Origin: Bacteroidales bacterium
GTDB lineage: Bacteria > Bacteroidota > Bacteroidia > Bacteroidales > Bacteroidaceae
Assembly: GCA_004557185.1 (NCBI GenBank)
Contig: SFEP01000032.1
Span: forward strand, 1 to 26,817
Direction of reading: 5' to 3'
DNA: 26,817 bases
A model generated the notes under the pieces. The model was not told where the DNA came from. It was given only the letters and a program-made list of their open reading frames with translations, and searched no databases. The position numbers and the translations under genes are program-made. Each line of letters begins with the position of its first letter. The first letter of the stretch is position 1. This document shows positions 13,950 to 22,686 of this stretch, piece after piece.

Positions 13950-15284
13950 ATGAAAACAGATTTGATTTTACAAGCACTCGAGGCCAAGCACCCTGGCGAG
14001 CATGAGTACATGCAAGCGGTGCGTGAAGTGTTGCTCTCCATCGAGGATGTCTATAACCAGCATCCCGAGTTTGAAAGGGTAAAACTGATAGAGCGTCTCG
14101 TGGAGCCCGACCGCATCATCACCTTCCGTGTGCCCTGGATGGATGATGACGGCCAGGTGCACGTAAACATCGGCCATCGCGTACAGTTCAACAACGCCAT
14201 TGGTCCCTACAAGGGCGGCATACGTTTTCACCCCTCTGTCAACCTCAGCATCCTCAAGTTCCTCGGCTTTGAGCAGACATTCAAGAATGCGCTCACCACG
14301 CTCCCTATGGGCGGTGCTAAAGGCGGTTCAGACTTTGCACCCCGCGGACGTAGCGAAAACGAAATCATGCGCTTCTGCCAGGCCTTCGTTACCGAGTTGT
14401 GGCGCAACCTCGGTCCCAACCAGGACGTACCCGCAGGCGACATCGGCGTAGGCGGCCGCGAAGTGGGCTACATGTATGGCATGTATAAGAAGTTGACACG
14501 TGAACACACCGGTACATTCACGGGCAAGGGACTTGAATTTGGCGGCTCCATCCTCCGTCCTGAAGCCACGGGCTACGGCGCACTCTACTTTGTAAAGCAA
14601 ATGCTTGCCGACTATAATATGGACATGGCAGGCAAGCGCATTGCCGTGTCGGGTTTCGGCAACGTGGCCTGGGGTGCTGTGAAGAAAGCCACCGAGATGG
14701 GTGCCACCGTCGTGACGCTTAGTGGTCCTGACGGTTACATCTACGACCCCAAGGGCGTATCGGGCGAGAAAATCGACTACATGCTTGACCTTCGCCTCTC
14801 GGGCGAGGACATCGTGGCACCCTATGCCGAACGCTATCCTGAAGCTACTTTCTTTGCAGGCAAAAAACCGTGGGAACAGCCCGTCGACATTGCCCTGCCC
14901 TGCGCCACGCAGAACGAACTCAACGCACAGGATGCAGAACAACTCTGCGCAAACGGCGTAAAACTCGTGGCCGAAGTGAGCAATATGGGCTGCACGGCCG
15001 AGGCTGTAGATTACTTCATCGCCCACCGTATGCCTTTCGCTCCTGGCAAGGCTGTGAATTCTGGCGGTGTGGCAACCTCAGGACTGGAAATGACGCAGAA
15101 CGCCATGCACATCTCATGGACAGACAAGGAAGTGGATGAACGTCTGCACCACATCATGTCAGCCGTTCACGACCAATGCCTGCGCTACGGACAGCAGGAT
15201 GGCTACATCAACTTTGTACGCGGTGCCAACGTAGCAGGCTTCATGAAAGTAGCCCATGCGATGATGGCCCAAGGCGTTCTCTAA
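13950..15284 (+). CDS. gdhA: NADP-type glutamate dehydrogenase
   Basis: This enzyme aminates 2-oxoglutarate to glutamate, a main ammonia-assimilation route in Bacteroidales. The 444-residue product has the normal hexameric-GDH length. Substrate-binding residues include Lys88 (GPYKGGIRFHP) and catalytic Lys124 in LPMGGAKGGSDF. The dinucleotide-binding fold reads VSGFGNVAWGAVKKA, followed by TLSGPDGYIYD. A Ser at the second beta-strand end instead of an acidic residue suggests NADP(H) preference; coenzyme choice is an inference. It has its own promoter and a shared bidirectional hairpin terminator with trkH. Confidence 0.97.
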   Translation: MKTDLILQALEAKHPGEHEYMQAVREVLLSIEDVYNQHPEFERVKLIERLVEPDRIITFRVPWMDDDGQVHVNIGHRVQFNNAIGPYKGGIRFHPSVNLSILKFLGFEQTFKNALTTLPMGGAKGGSDFAPRGRSENEIMRFCQAFVTELWRNLGPNQDVPAGDIGVGGREVGYMYGMYKKLTREHTGTFTGKGLEFGGSILRPEATGYGALYFVKQMLADYNMDMAGKRIAVSGFGNVAWGAVKKATEMGATVVTLSGPDGYIYDPKGVSGEKIDYMLDLRLSGEDIVAPYAERYPEATFFAGKKPWEQPVDIALPCATQNELNAQDAEQLCANGVKLVAEVSNMGCTAEAVDYFIAHRMPFAPGKAVNSGGVATSGLEMTQNAMHISWTDKEVDERLHHIMSAVHDQCLRYGQQDGYINFVRGANVAGFMKVAHAMMAQGVL

Positions 15285-15332
15285 TCAAACCAAGAGCACA
15301 CGCTATTTGTTATAGTGTCTTTATAATGAATC

Positions 15333-15370
15333 AAGCCTCGCAGTAACGTAACCCGTACACTGCGAGGCTT
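15333..15370. terminator. Bidirectional terminator between gdhA and trkH
   Basis: AAGCCTCGCAGT (15333-15344) and ACTGCGAGGCTT (15359-15370) form a perfect 12-bp stem with a 14-nt loop. It is followed by TATGTTT on the plus strand and lies between two convergent genes, so it can serve both. Confidence 0.82.
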
Positions 15371-15401
15371 TATGTTTGATGAGGTACATGCCAGTTGGTT
15401 C

Positions 15402-16910
15402 CTACCATGTCCAGCCATTTTTCCAAGTCGGACGATAGACGATGAGTAGCAGACCGAAGATTTCAAGACGCCCAAGAAGCATGAGAGCTGAAAGCGTCCA
15501 TTTAGCCACGTCAGGAAGGGTGGTCAACGAATAATCAGGGCCGCAGGTCCCCATAGCAACACCCACATTACCCATGCTGGAGATGGTAGTGCTCACGGCC
15601 TCGACCACGCCCATGCCGCAGGCCAGCAACACAAATGTGGCTATGAAAACAATGCACAGGTAGGTGATGACGAAGAGCAGCACACCATTAACCTGCGACG
15701 TGCTGAGCATGTGCAACCCCATGCGCACAGGACACTCGGCATGCGGATGAAGCAAGCGGCGCAACTGATGGCGCATGGCCTGCCACAACACGCCAAGACG
15801 GGCACACTTGATGCCGCCGCTGGTGGAACCCGTGCAACCGCCCGAGAGCATGGCAAAGAGCAGCAGCAACTGCACGTAAGTAGGCCACAGGGTGTAGTTG
15901 GCCGAAGCAAAGCCTGTGGAGGTGTGGCAGGTGGCCACCTGGAAAAGCGACTTGCGGAAAGCCTCTTCAAAATTCATAGGCGTTTGCCTCCATAGCACGA
16001 GGGCAATGAAAAGCGTAAGCACCAAAATAGAAGAAAGGAACCAGCGCAACTCACCATCGCGCCATGACTGACGCAAACGTCCACGCAAGGAAAGGAAATA
16101 AAGCGTGAAGTTGATGCCCGAGAGAAGCATGAACACAGCTATTACATATTCCACAAAGGGGGAATGCCAATACATCACGCCTGCATCATGTGTAGAAAAT
16201 CCGCCAGTAGCCGTGGTGGCAAAGGCATGGCATACAGCATCAAACATATTCACGCCTCCCACCATCAGCAGGCATACCTCGGCCAAGGTAATGCCTACGT
16301 AGACAAGCCACAACGTGCGAGCCATGACGCTGACCTTCGGAAAGAGCTTGTCGTGCGTTACCCCCGTGGCTTCGCTCAAGTAAAGCCGCTGCCCGCTGCT
16401 TCCCTGCGCTGGCAAAAGGGCGAGCGTAAGGAAGACGATGCCGAGACCACCCACCCACTGCGTGAGGCTACGCCAGAACAGGATGCCATGCGGCAGACCA
16501 TCGGTGTGCGGCAAAATGGTGAAGCCCGTAGTGGTAAACCCCGACATGATTTCAAAGAAGGCATCGGTTACGCCCGTCACGTAGTGCCCAATAAGCAGCG
16601 GACACATTCCAACAAGCGTAAAGAGAATCCAAGTGCATCCTACAACGAGGTAGGCATCACGCCGCGTGGGCAGACCACGCCGCCTCCCGCTGTAAGCCAA
16701 AAGAATTAGGCTCGCAGCGGTGCAGGGTGCAGCTGTAAGCAGAAAACAAAGGGCATCGCCCTCGCCATAGTATGCTGCTACGGCGCTACAAAGCCAAAGC
16801 ATCATGGCCTCCAGCAGCACGAGACAGCCGAAGGCGTAACAAAGCGCTCTGACACTTGCGCCGCGACTGGCATCGGGTTGCGGCATACTCCACTCATTTG
16901 CTTGCTCCAT
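15402..16910 (-). CDS. trkH: TrkH/KtrB-family potassium uptake transporter
   Basis: An inner-membrane K+ translocating subunit of 502 residues with many hydrophobic helices. The four pore-loop/selectivity-filter regions are visible: SGFTTTGFT, TTATGGFST, HTSTGFAS and SSMGNVGVAMG, each with the key Gly. Such proteins normally need a cytoplasmic NAD-binding regulator (TrkA or KtrA). No trkA is present in this window, whereas in some Bacteroidales the two genes are adjacent, so the partner must be encoded elsewhere. The start at 16910 (MEQANEW) and an inner Met (MPQPDAS) are both possible. Confidence 0.93.
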   Translation of the reverse strand: MEQANEWSMPQPDASRGASVRALCYAFGCLVLLEAMMLWLCSAVAAYYGEGDALCFLLTAAPCTAASLILLAYSGRRRGLPTRRDAYLVVGCTWILFTLVGMCPLLIGHYVTGVTDAFFEIMSGFTTTGFTILPHTDGLPHGILFWRSLTQWVGGLGIVFLTLALLPAQGSSGQRLYLSEATGVTHDKLFPKVSVMARTLWLVYVGITLAEVCLLMVGGVNMFDAVCHAFATTATGGFSTHDAGVMYWHSPFVEYVIAVFMLLSGINFTLYFLSLRGRLRQSWRDGELRWFLSSILVLTLFIALVLWRQTPMNFEEAFRKSLFQVATCHTSTGFASANYTLWPTYVQLLLLFAMLSGGCTGSTSGGIKCARLGVLWQAMRHQLRRLLHPHAECPVRMGLHMLSTSQVNGVLLFVITYLCIVFIATFVLLACGMGVVEAVSTTISSMGNVGVAMGTCGPDYSLTTLPDVAKWTLSALMLLGRLEIFGLLLIVYRPTWKNGWTW

Positions 16911-17281
16911 GGAATTTATGTTTGAGTCGTATCTGGGCCATGCACAGACAAAGCGAATTTACTGCACGTAATTATGCCATGCTCGGACAGGTGCCAGCAA
17001 TTAGTACTCGCTGACACTATTTAGCACATAACACTTCAGTTCGTCGTAACCTCTTATCATTTTACGGTCTTATTTACCGATTAGCCCCAATTGCCTGTCA
17101 GTTCACTTGACCCTGCTTTTGACCACCTCACAGGCAAATTTATAAAGGTATCTAACCACGAAATAAAAGAAAAATACTAATTTTGCCGTCGCTTGCACGT
17201 GAACGTGAATTATTTAGGTTGACATACGCCCTTGCAAGCACAGTTTTTTACAAGCAAAATACAACACAACAAGTACATAAA
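16911..17281. other. Divergent promoter region between trkH and tig
   Basis: No gene is seen. On the plus strand TAATTTTG (17178-17185) is a TAnnTTTG match about 97 bp before the trigger factor start. On the minus strand TAAATTTG (17142-17135) is a possible -7 element for trkH, though 225 bp upstream. Confidence 0.5.
17178..17185 (+). promoter_or_regulatory. -7 promoter element for tig
   Basis: TAATTTTG matches TAnnTTTG, about 97 bp upstream of the trigger factor start. The -33 region has no clear TTTG. Confidence 0.55.
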
Positions 17282-18634
17282 ATGAATATTACACTCGACA
17301 AGACAAGCCCTGTAAGCGCAGAGATCACCATCAAGATGGGTAAAGAAGATTACGCGCCTAAGGTAGAAAAAGCCATTAAGGAATATAGCCGCAAGGTGCA
17401 AATGCCTGGTTTCCGCGCAGGCAAGGTACCCGTCGCTCTGGTCAAGAAGATGTACGGCACGCAGGCCAAAGCCGATGAAGTGAACAAACTTCTGCAGGAC
17501 AGCCTCTTCAATTATATATTGGAAAACAAGGTCAACATGCTCGGCCAGCCCCTTGGTAGCGAAAAGCAGGAACCGCAGGACATTGAGCAGCAGGATGACT
17601 TCACGTTTATCTTTGACGTAGCTCTCGCACCTGAGTTCAACATCGAACTGAACAACGCCGACACCGTAGATTACTACGACATTGAGGTTGCAGAGGAAAC
17701 CATCACCAAACAACTCGATGCACTGCGCCAGCAGGCAGGTCACCCCGAAGCAGTAGACACCTATCAGGATCGCGCCATTCTGCGTGGTACGCTTGCCGAA
17801 CTCGACGAGAACGGTCAGCCTAAGGAAGGCGGCATCGTGGTAGAAGAGGCTTCGCTCATGCCCACTTATTTCAAAAACGAAGATCAGAAGCAAATCTTTG
17901 CCAGTACCAGCAAGAACGAGGTCGTTACCTTCAACCCCACCGTTGCTTATGACAACAACGAAACCGAACTGTCGCAGCTCTTCAAGGTAGTGAAGGAAGA
18001 AGTGAAGAACCACGCTGGTGACTTCAGCTTCGAGGTAAACAGCATCAGCATCTTCGCTCCTGCCGAACTGAACCAGGAGTTCTACGATCGCGTATTCGGC
18101 GAAGGCAAGGTTACTGACGAAGAAGGCTGCCGCAACAAGATTAAGGAGAACATTGTGAACGTACAAACTAATGACAGTGACTTCAAGTTCTTGATGGATG
18201 TGCGTGCCTATGCCGAAGCCAAGGTGGGCGAACTGGAGTTCCCCGTCGAACTGCTCAAGAAGATCATGAAGGCCAACAATCAGGATAAGGAAGAGTCGTA
18301 CGTAGAGGACAACTTCGACAAGAGCATAGCCGAACTGAAGTGGCACCTCATCAAGGAGCAGCTTGTAAAGGCCCGCAACATCAAGGTTGAGGACGCTGAC
18401 ATGAAAGCCGCAGCCATGGAGGCCACACGTTATCAGTTCATGCAGATGGGCCTGAACAACATCCCCGATGAGTACTTGGCACAGGCAGCAGAAGGATTGC
18501 TGAAGGACAAGAAACGCGTAGATGGTCTCATTGAGCGCTGCATTGACCAGAAGCTCACCGCTGCCCTCAAAGGCGAACTTACGCTGAACCACAAGGCTAT
18601 CTCGGCTGAGGACTTTGCTAAGATGTTCGACTAA
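17282..18634 (+). CDS. tig: Trigger factor (ribosome-associated chaperone)
   Basis: This chaperone binds at the ribosomal exit tunnel and shields nascent chains. The 450-residue product has the N-terminal ribosome-binding domain with the signature PGFRAGKVPVALVKKMYG at about 43-60. A divergent peptidyl-prolyl isomerase-like middle and a long helical C-terminal chaperone domain follow. The start at 17282 (MNITLDKTSP) is chosen; the longer frame (17183) would run through the promoter and add 33 residues. It sits just upstream of clpP-clpX, a widely conserved protein-quality-control arrangement. Confidence 0.95.
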   Translation: MNITLDKTSPVSAEITIKMGKEDYAPKVEKAIKEYSRKVQMPGFRAGKVPVALVKKMYGTQAKADEVNKLLQDSLFNYILENKVNMLGQPLGSEKQEPQDIEQQDDFTFIFDVALAPEFNIELNNADTVDYYDIEVAEETITKQLDALRQQAGHPEAVDTYQDRAILRGTLAELDENGQPKEGGIVVEEASLMPTYFKNEDQKQIFASTSKNEVVTFNPTVAYDNNETELSQLFKVVKEEVKNHAGDFSFEVNSISIFAPAELNQEFYDRVFGEGKVTDEEGCRNKIKENIVNVQTNDSDFKFLMDVRAYAEAKVGELEFPVELLKKIMKANNQDKEESYVEDNFDKSIAELKWHLIKEQLVKARNIKVEDADMKAAAMEATRYQFMQMGLNNIPDEYLAQAAEGLLKDKKRVDGLIERCIDQKLTAALKGELTLNHKAISAEDFAKMFD

Positions 18635-18668
18635 ACTGCAACCGTAGCAGTAGTATATACCTTATAAG

Positions 18669-18709
18669 AAGTGGGATGCGCTCTGCCTCATATGGCACGC
18701 ATCCCACTT
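18669..18709 (+). terminator. Hairpin between tig and clpP
   Basis: AAGTGGGATGCG (18669-18680) and CGCATCCCACTT (18698-18709) form a perfect 12-bp stem with a 17-nt loop. The following bases (ACGGTTTAAG) are only weakly U-rich, so it may be a terminator, attenuator or RNA-processing site. Confidence 0.6.
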
Positions 18710-18764
18710 ACGGTTTAAGCATCGCACACATTTACCGCAGGCTATAACCTTTCAAACTCTCTCA

Positions 18765-19469
18765 ATGCCACAAACTATGAAACAATCAGACTTTCACCAT
18801 TTCGCCACATCGCACGCAGGCATCAACTCCATGGTGCTAGACGATGTAATCAAAAGCCAGAACCAATACCTCAACCCTTATATTCTGGAAGAGCGCCAAC
18901 TGAATGTGACGCAGATGGACGTGTTTTCACGCCTTATGATGGACCGCATCATTTTCCTCGGCACGCCCATTGACGACTACACAGCCAACACGCTGCAAGC
19001 CCAGTTACTTTATCTCGACTCCACCGATCCCGGCAAGGACATCAGCATTTACATCAACTCCCCGGGCGGCTCAGTGTACGCCGGATTAGGCATCTACGAC
19101 ACCATGCAGTTCATCCAGAGCCCCGTGGCCACCATCTGCACAGGCATGGCTGCATCGATGGCCGCCGTGCTGCTCGTGTCTGGTGCTGAGCAAAAGCGCT
19201 CGGCCCTGCCCCACAGCCGTGTCATGATACACCAGCCCATGGGCGGCGCACAAGGTCAGGCTTCCGACATTGAAATCACGGCACGCGAAATTCAGAAACT
19301 GAAACGCGAACTCTATACCATCATAGCCGACCACTCGCATACGCCTTTCGACAAAGTGTGGGCTGACTCCGACCGCGACTATTGGATGACGGCCGAAGAA
19401 GCCAAAGAGTACGGCATGATTGACCGCATCTTTACACCCCAAAAACACACGAACGATGCCGAGAAGTAA
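18765..19469 (+). CDS. clpP: ATP-dependent Clp protease proteolytic subunit
   Basis: The serine peptidase of the ClpXP/ClpAP machine. The 234-residue frame carries Ser131 (TGMAASMAAVLL), His156 (MIHQPMGGAQGQASD) and Asp205 (SDRDYWM), spaced exactly as in the E. coli triad. INSPGGSVYAGLGIYDTM forms the oxyanion region. A Met at codon 5 (18777) could also be the start. The N-terminal ~25 residues before the core are longer than in E. coli ClpP, as in some Bacteroidetes. Its last 14 bases overlap the start of clpX, suggesting translational coupling. Confidence 0.95.
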   Translation: MPQTMKQSDFHHFATSHAGINSMVLDDVIKSQNQYLNPYILEERQLNVTQMDVFSRLMMDRIIFLGTPIDDYTANTLQAQLLYLDSTDPGKDISIYINSPGGSVYAGLGIYDTMQFIQSPVATICTGMAASMAAVLLVSGAEQKRSALPHSRVMIHQPMGGAQGQASDIEITAREIQKLKRELYTIIADHSHTPFDKVWADSDRDYWMTAEEAKEYGMIDRIFTPQKHTNDAEK

Positions 19470-20697
19470 AAAGAAATGTGGCTTCTGCGGACGTACTGAG
19501 GACGAGGTGCCTCTGTTGCTAAGCGGCGCCTACGCCAACATCTGTTCCGACTGTCTGACCAACGGTTATCACTCCATCGAGGAGTATATTGAGGCCGACC
19601 ACAACGGAAAGCATAAGACCCAAAACCAGGTTTCCATGACGTCTGTGCCGAAGCCGCAGGAAATCAAGGACTATCTTGACCAGTACGTCATTGGCCAGGA
19701 CGATGCCAAGCGCTATCTTTCGGTGGCGGTTTACAACCACTACAAGCGTCTCACCTCGCAGCAGGAAAAGGAGGACGACGGTGTAGATATTGAGAAGTCG
19801 AACATCATCATGGTTGGTTCCACGGGCACGGGTAAAACGCTCTTGGCGCGCACCATCGCCCGCTTGCTCAACGTGCCCTTCACCATTGTCGACGCTACGG
19901 TATTCACCGAGGCTGGCTACGTAGGCGAGGACGTAGAGAGCATACTCTCGCGTCTGTTGCAGGTGGCTGATTACGACGTGGAACGTGCGCAGCAAGGCAT
20001 CGTCTTCATCGACGAGATCGACAAGATTGCGCGCAAGGCCGACAATCCGTCAATCACTCGCGACGTCAGCGGCGAGGGCGTGCAGCAAGGCTTGCTCAAA
20101 CTGCTCGAAGGCAGCATGGTGAATGTGCCCCCCAAGGGCGGACGTAAGCACCCTGACCAGGACTACATTCATGTGGACACCCGCAACATCCTCTTCATCT
20201 GCGGTGGAGCCTTTGATGGCATAGAACGTAAAATTGCGCAGCGTTTGAACACGCATACCGTGGGCTACAGTTCGGTGCAGAACGTGAGCAAGATTGACCC
20301 GAAAAATCTCATGCAGTATGTAGAGCCGCAGGACCTCAAGTCCTTCGGTCTGATACCCGAAATCATCGGCCGTCTGCCCGTCCTCACCTACCTCAATCCG
20401 CTTGACCGCGAAGCGCTCTACAACATCCTCACCAAGCCACGCAACTCCATCACACGCCAGTACATCAAACTGATGGCTATGGACGGTGTTACATTGACGT
20501 TCACCGACGAGGCTCTCAACTACATGGTCGACAAGGCCGTTGAGTACAAACTCGGTGCCCGCGGACTGCGCTCCATCGTCGAGACTGTCATGATGGACGC
20601 CATGTTCACGCTTCCCTCCTCTGATTGCAAAACGTACGAAGTGACCAAAGCATACGCTGAGCAGCAGTTGGCCAAGAAAGACAGACATCTGGTCTGA
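19456..20697 (+). CDS. clpX: ATP-dependent Clp protease ATP-binding subunit ClpX
   Basis: The AAA+ unfoldase that feeds ssrA-tagged and other substrates to ClpP. The 413-residue product starts with a zinc-binding domain (CGFCGR...CSDC). It then has Walker A GSTGTGKT, the pore-loop GYVGEDVES, Walker B IVFIDEIDKIARK, and the RKH loop in GGRKHPDQD. The start at 19456 (MPRSKKKCGFCGR) overlaps the clpP stop by 14 bp; the longer frame from 19420 lies inside clpP and is unlikely. A strong terminator follows. Confidence 0.96.
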   Translation: MPRSKKKCGFCGRTEDEVPLLLSGAYANICSDCLTNGYHSIEEYIEADHNGKHKTQNQVSMTSVPKPQEIKDYLDQYVIGQDDAKRYLSVAVYNHYKRLTSQQEKEDDGVDIEKSNIIMVGSTGTGKTLLARTIARLLNVPFTIVDATVFTEAGYVGEDVESILSRLLQVADYDVERAQQGIVFIDEIDKIARKADNPSITRDVSGEGVQQGLLKLLEGSMVNVPPKGGRKHPDQDYIHVDTRNILFICGGAFDGIERKIAQRLNTHTVGYSSVQNVSKIDPKNLMQYVEPQDLKSFGLIPEIIGRLPVLTYLNPLDREALYNILTKPRNSITRQYIKLMAMDGVTLTFTDEALNYMVDKAVEYKLGARGLRSIVETVMMDAMFTLPSSDCKTYEVTKAYAEQQLAKKDRHLV

Positions 20698-20720
20698 ACG
20701 CACTCCATTATTATATATAT

Positions 20721-20764
20721 AAGCGAAAGACGAACCAACTCCTGGCTCGTCTTTCGCTTTTTGG
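20721..20764 (+). terminator. Intrinsic terminator after clpX
   Basis: AAGCGAAAGACGA (20721-20733) and TCGTCTTTCGCTT (20747-20759) form a perfect 13-bp stem with a 13-nt loop, followed by further T residues. Confidence 0.88.
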
Positions 20765-20788
20765 TAAAATAATATAAGGAATAAGGAA

Positions 20789-20829
20789 AAGGTCTTCGCA
20801 TGACGCCCAAGGCGTCATGCGAAGACCTT
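20789..20829 (-). terminator. Very strong hairpin terminator after the GH13 gene
   Basis: A perfect 19-bp inverted repeat (20789-20807 and 20811-20829) has only a 3-nt loop. On the minus strand it is followed by TTTCCTTATTCC. It lies 27 bp past the GH13 stop, back to back with the clpX terminator. Confidence 0.82.
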
Positions 20830-20856
20830 CTTGCACTCTCTTGAGGCAGGAGTGTT

Positions 20857-22533
20857 TTAATACACCTTCACCACAGCCACGCCGTAGCCCGGCACTTCCA
20901 CAAAGGCGGGGCGGTCAGGCATAAAGTCGAGGGTACTGATTTCACCTGTAAGGCAGTCGTAGCCTGAATACATGCCGCTGCGCAGTTTCAGGTGCTCGAA
21001 GGCGTGGGCAGGAATGCGTACGCCTACTCTTACGCGGCTTGGGTTGAAGTTGGCCACCACAAGGAGCGTTTCGCCGCCGCCTTTACGCAGGAAGGCGTAG
21101 TGACGGTCGCAGTCGTAGCCATTGCTATGGTCGTAGTTGGCATATTGCAGGTCGTAGAAGTCGCCCTGCGTAATGGCCTTGTGGTCGCGGCAAAGCAACA
21201 GCAGGCGGTGGTAGTCTTCGTAAAGGCTGCGCTGCTCAGGCGTGAGCGCCTTCTCCACACTGCGGGCGCACAGGGCCTGCAACGAACGTACGCCCCAGTA
21301 GTCGAAGATGGTGGTGCGGCCGTCCTGTCCGCTGAAGCCCTCAGCCTCTACAGCGGGCTCGCCCACCTCCTGCCCGGCATAGAGCATAAAGGGGCTCTTG
21401 TCCATAAGCACACTTACGGCAGCGGCGGGCATGGCTTTGCGGGCATCACCAGCAAACTGTGGGGAGGCGATGCGCTGCTCGTCGTGGTTTTCAAGGAAAT
21501 GCAGCATGTGGTCCTGCAAACCGTCTACCGACTGCCAGGCGCCCGTGATGGCGCTGGCCGATGCCTGACAGCAGACTATGGCACGCAGCGTATCGTAGAG
21601 GCCCACCTTGTCGTAGAGGTAGTCAAAGCCACTCGCGATGTAGGCACGGTAAGCGTTCGGATTGTACACCTCGGCAATGAAAAGGATTTCGGGGTACTGA
21701 TGCTTGACGCGCTTGATAGCGTAGGTCCAGAAGGCGGCGGGAACCATCTCAGCCATGTCGCAGCGGAAGGCATCGATGCCCTTGGCTGCCCAAAAGAGGA
21801 GGATGTCCGTCATTTTGTTCCACGTGTCAGGCACGGGGTCAAAGTGCTCACTCCGTCCGTTCAGGTAGTCCACGCCATAGTTCAGCTTCACTGTTTCATA
21901 CCAGTCGTTCACCTGCGGCCAGGCATCAAAGCGGTCGTTGCCCGTAGCCTTGGCCGGCGTTTCTTCATAGGGCGTGCTGAAGTTTTTTCCCTGGGCAAAA
22001 TGCGTATGCAACGTTTCACCGGGCACGTAGTAGAAGTTGTTCTGCGGCGAAAATGCCTTCGTCTGGTCGTCGTCGGCACCGAGGTCGCGCACACCGGCGG
22101 GGGCTGCATCGCTGTGGTACTGACGTGCTACGTGGTTGGGCACAAAGTCCATCACCATTTTCAGTCCGGCTTTGTGCGTGCGGTTCACCAGTGCCTGAAA
22201 CTCCCGCATGCGCTTTGAGGGCGTCGAAGCCAGGTCGGGGTCAATGTCATAGTAGTCCTTGATGGCGTAGGGCGAACCTGCCTTGCCTTTCACCACCATA
22301 GGGTTGTCGGCAGCAATGCCATGAGCCGTGTAGTCGGTCTGCGTGGCGTGTTCCAGTAATCCCGTGTACCATATATGCGTAAAGCCGTAGGTAGCAATGC
22401 GGCGCAGGCGGGCGTCGGTAAAGTCATTCATCTTGCCGCAGCCGTTCTGCTCAATCGTACCCGAGGGCACGTTCTGGGTGCAAGCGTTGCCATAGAGGCG
22501 CGGCAGCACCTGGTAGATAAGTATCTTGTCCAT
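20857..22533 (-). CDS. GH13-family alpha-amylase-like glycosidase
   Basis: The 558-residue (beta/alpha)8-barrel enzyme acts on alpha-glucans or related oligosaccharides. Conserved regions are MDFVPNHVARQYH near 128-140, the catalytic nucleophile Asp259 in DAFRCDMAEM, the acid/base Glu288 in ILFIAEVYNP, and the transition-state stabiliser Asp351 in FLENHDEQR. There is no signal peptide, so it should be cytoplasmic and act on glycogen or imported maltodextrins; the exact specificity is not decidable. The start at 22533 (MDKILIYQVLPRLYGN) is the normal barrel entry; the longer frame to 22650 adds a Cys/His-rich leader. It lies 153 bp after fabD without a visible promoter of its own. Confidence 0.92.
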   Translation of the reverse strand: MDKILIYQVLPRLYGNACTQNVPSGTIEQNGCGKMNDFTDARLRRIATYGFTHIWYTGLLEHATQTDYTAHGIAADNPMVVKGKAGSPYAIKDYYDIDPDLASTPSKRMREFQALVNRTHKAGLKMVMDFVPNHVARQYHSDAAPAGVRDLGADDDQTKAFSPQNNFYYVPGETLHTHFAQGKNFSTPYEETPAKATGNDRFDAWPQVNDWYETVKLNYGVDYLNGRSEHFDPVPDTWNKMTDILLFWAAKGIDAFRCDMAEMVPAAFWTYAIKRVKHQYPEILFIAEVYNPNAYRAYIASGFDYLYDKVGLYDTLRAIVCCQASASAITGAWQSVDGLQDHMLHFLENHDEQRIASPQFAGDARKAMPAAAVSVLMDKSPFMLYAGQEVGEPAVEAEGFSGQDGRTTIFDYWGVRSLQALCARSVEKALTPEQRSLYEDYHRLLLLCRDHKAITQGDFYDLQYANYDHSNGYDCDRHYAFLRKGGGETLLVVANFNPSRVRVGVRIPAHAFEHLKLRSGMYSGYDCLTGEISTLDFMPDRPAFVEVPGYGVAVVKVY

Positions 22534-22686
22534 GTTTAGTCTTTTCAATAAGGTGGTGTGGTACTTGTGGCAATGCCAATGCCGTGCGAGCAACGGTGCG
22601 GGCGTTGAGCGATACTTGTCGCTGTGCCCGATGCACGTAATTGCTTGCACGGCATTGTGCAGTGGGTGTTTAGGGCAGGCCGTGGC

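Noticed and set aside
17210..18592. 460-residue ORF antisense to tig
   Set aside because: Long open antisense frame caused by tig codon usage; translation is Leu/Val-rich without known motifs, while tig on the plus strand is unmistakable.
21270..21290. Single Mpi-like motif (reverse complement TACGTTCGTT) inside the GH13 gene
   Set aside because: It is unpaired and lies in coding sequence, so it does not define an invertible segment.
20992..22218. 408-residue ORF antisense to the GH13 gene
   Set aside because: Shadow frame; all catalytic motifs are on the minus strand gene.
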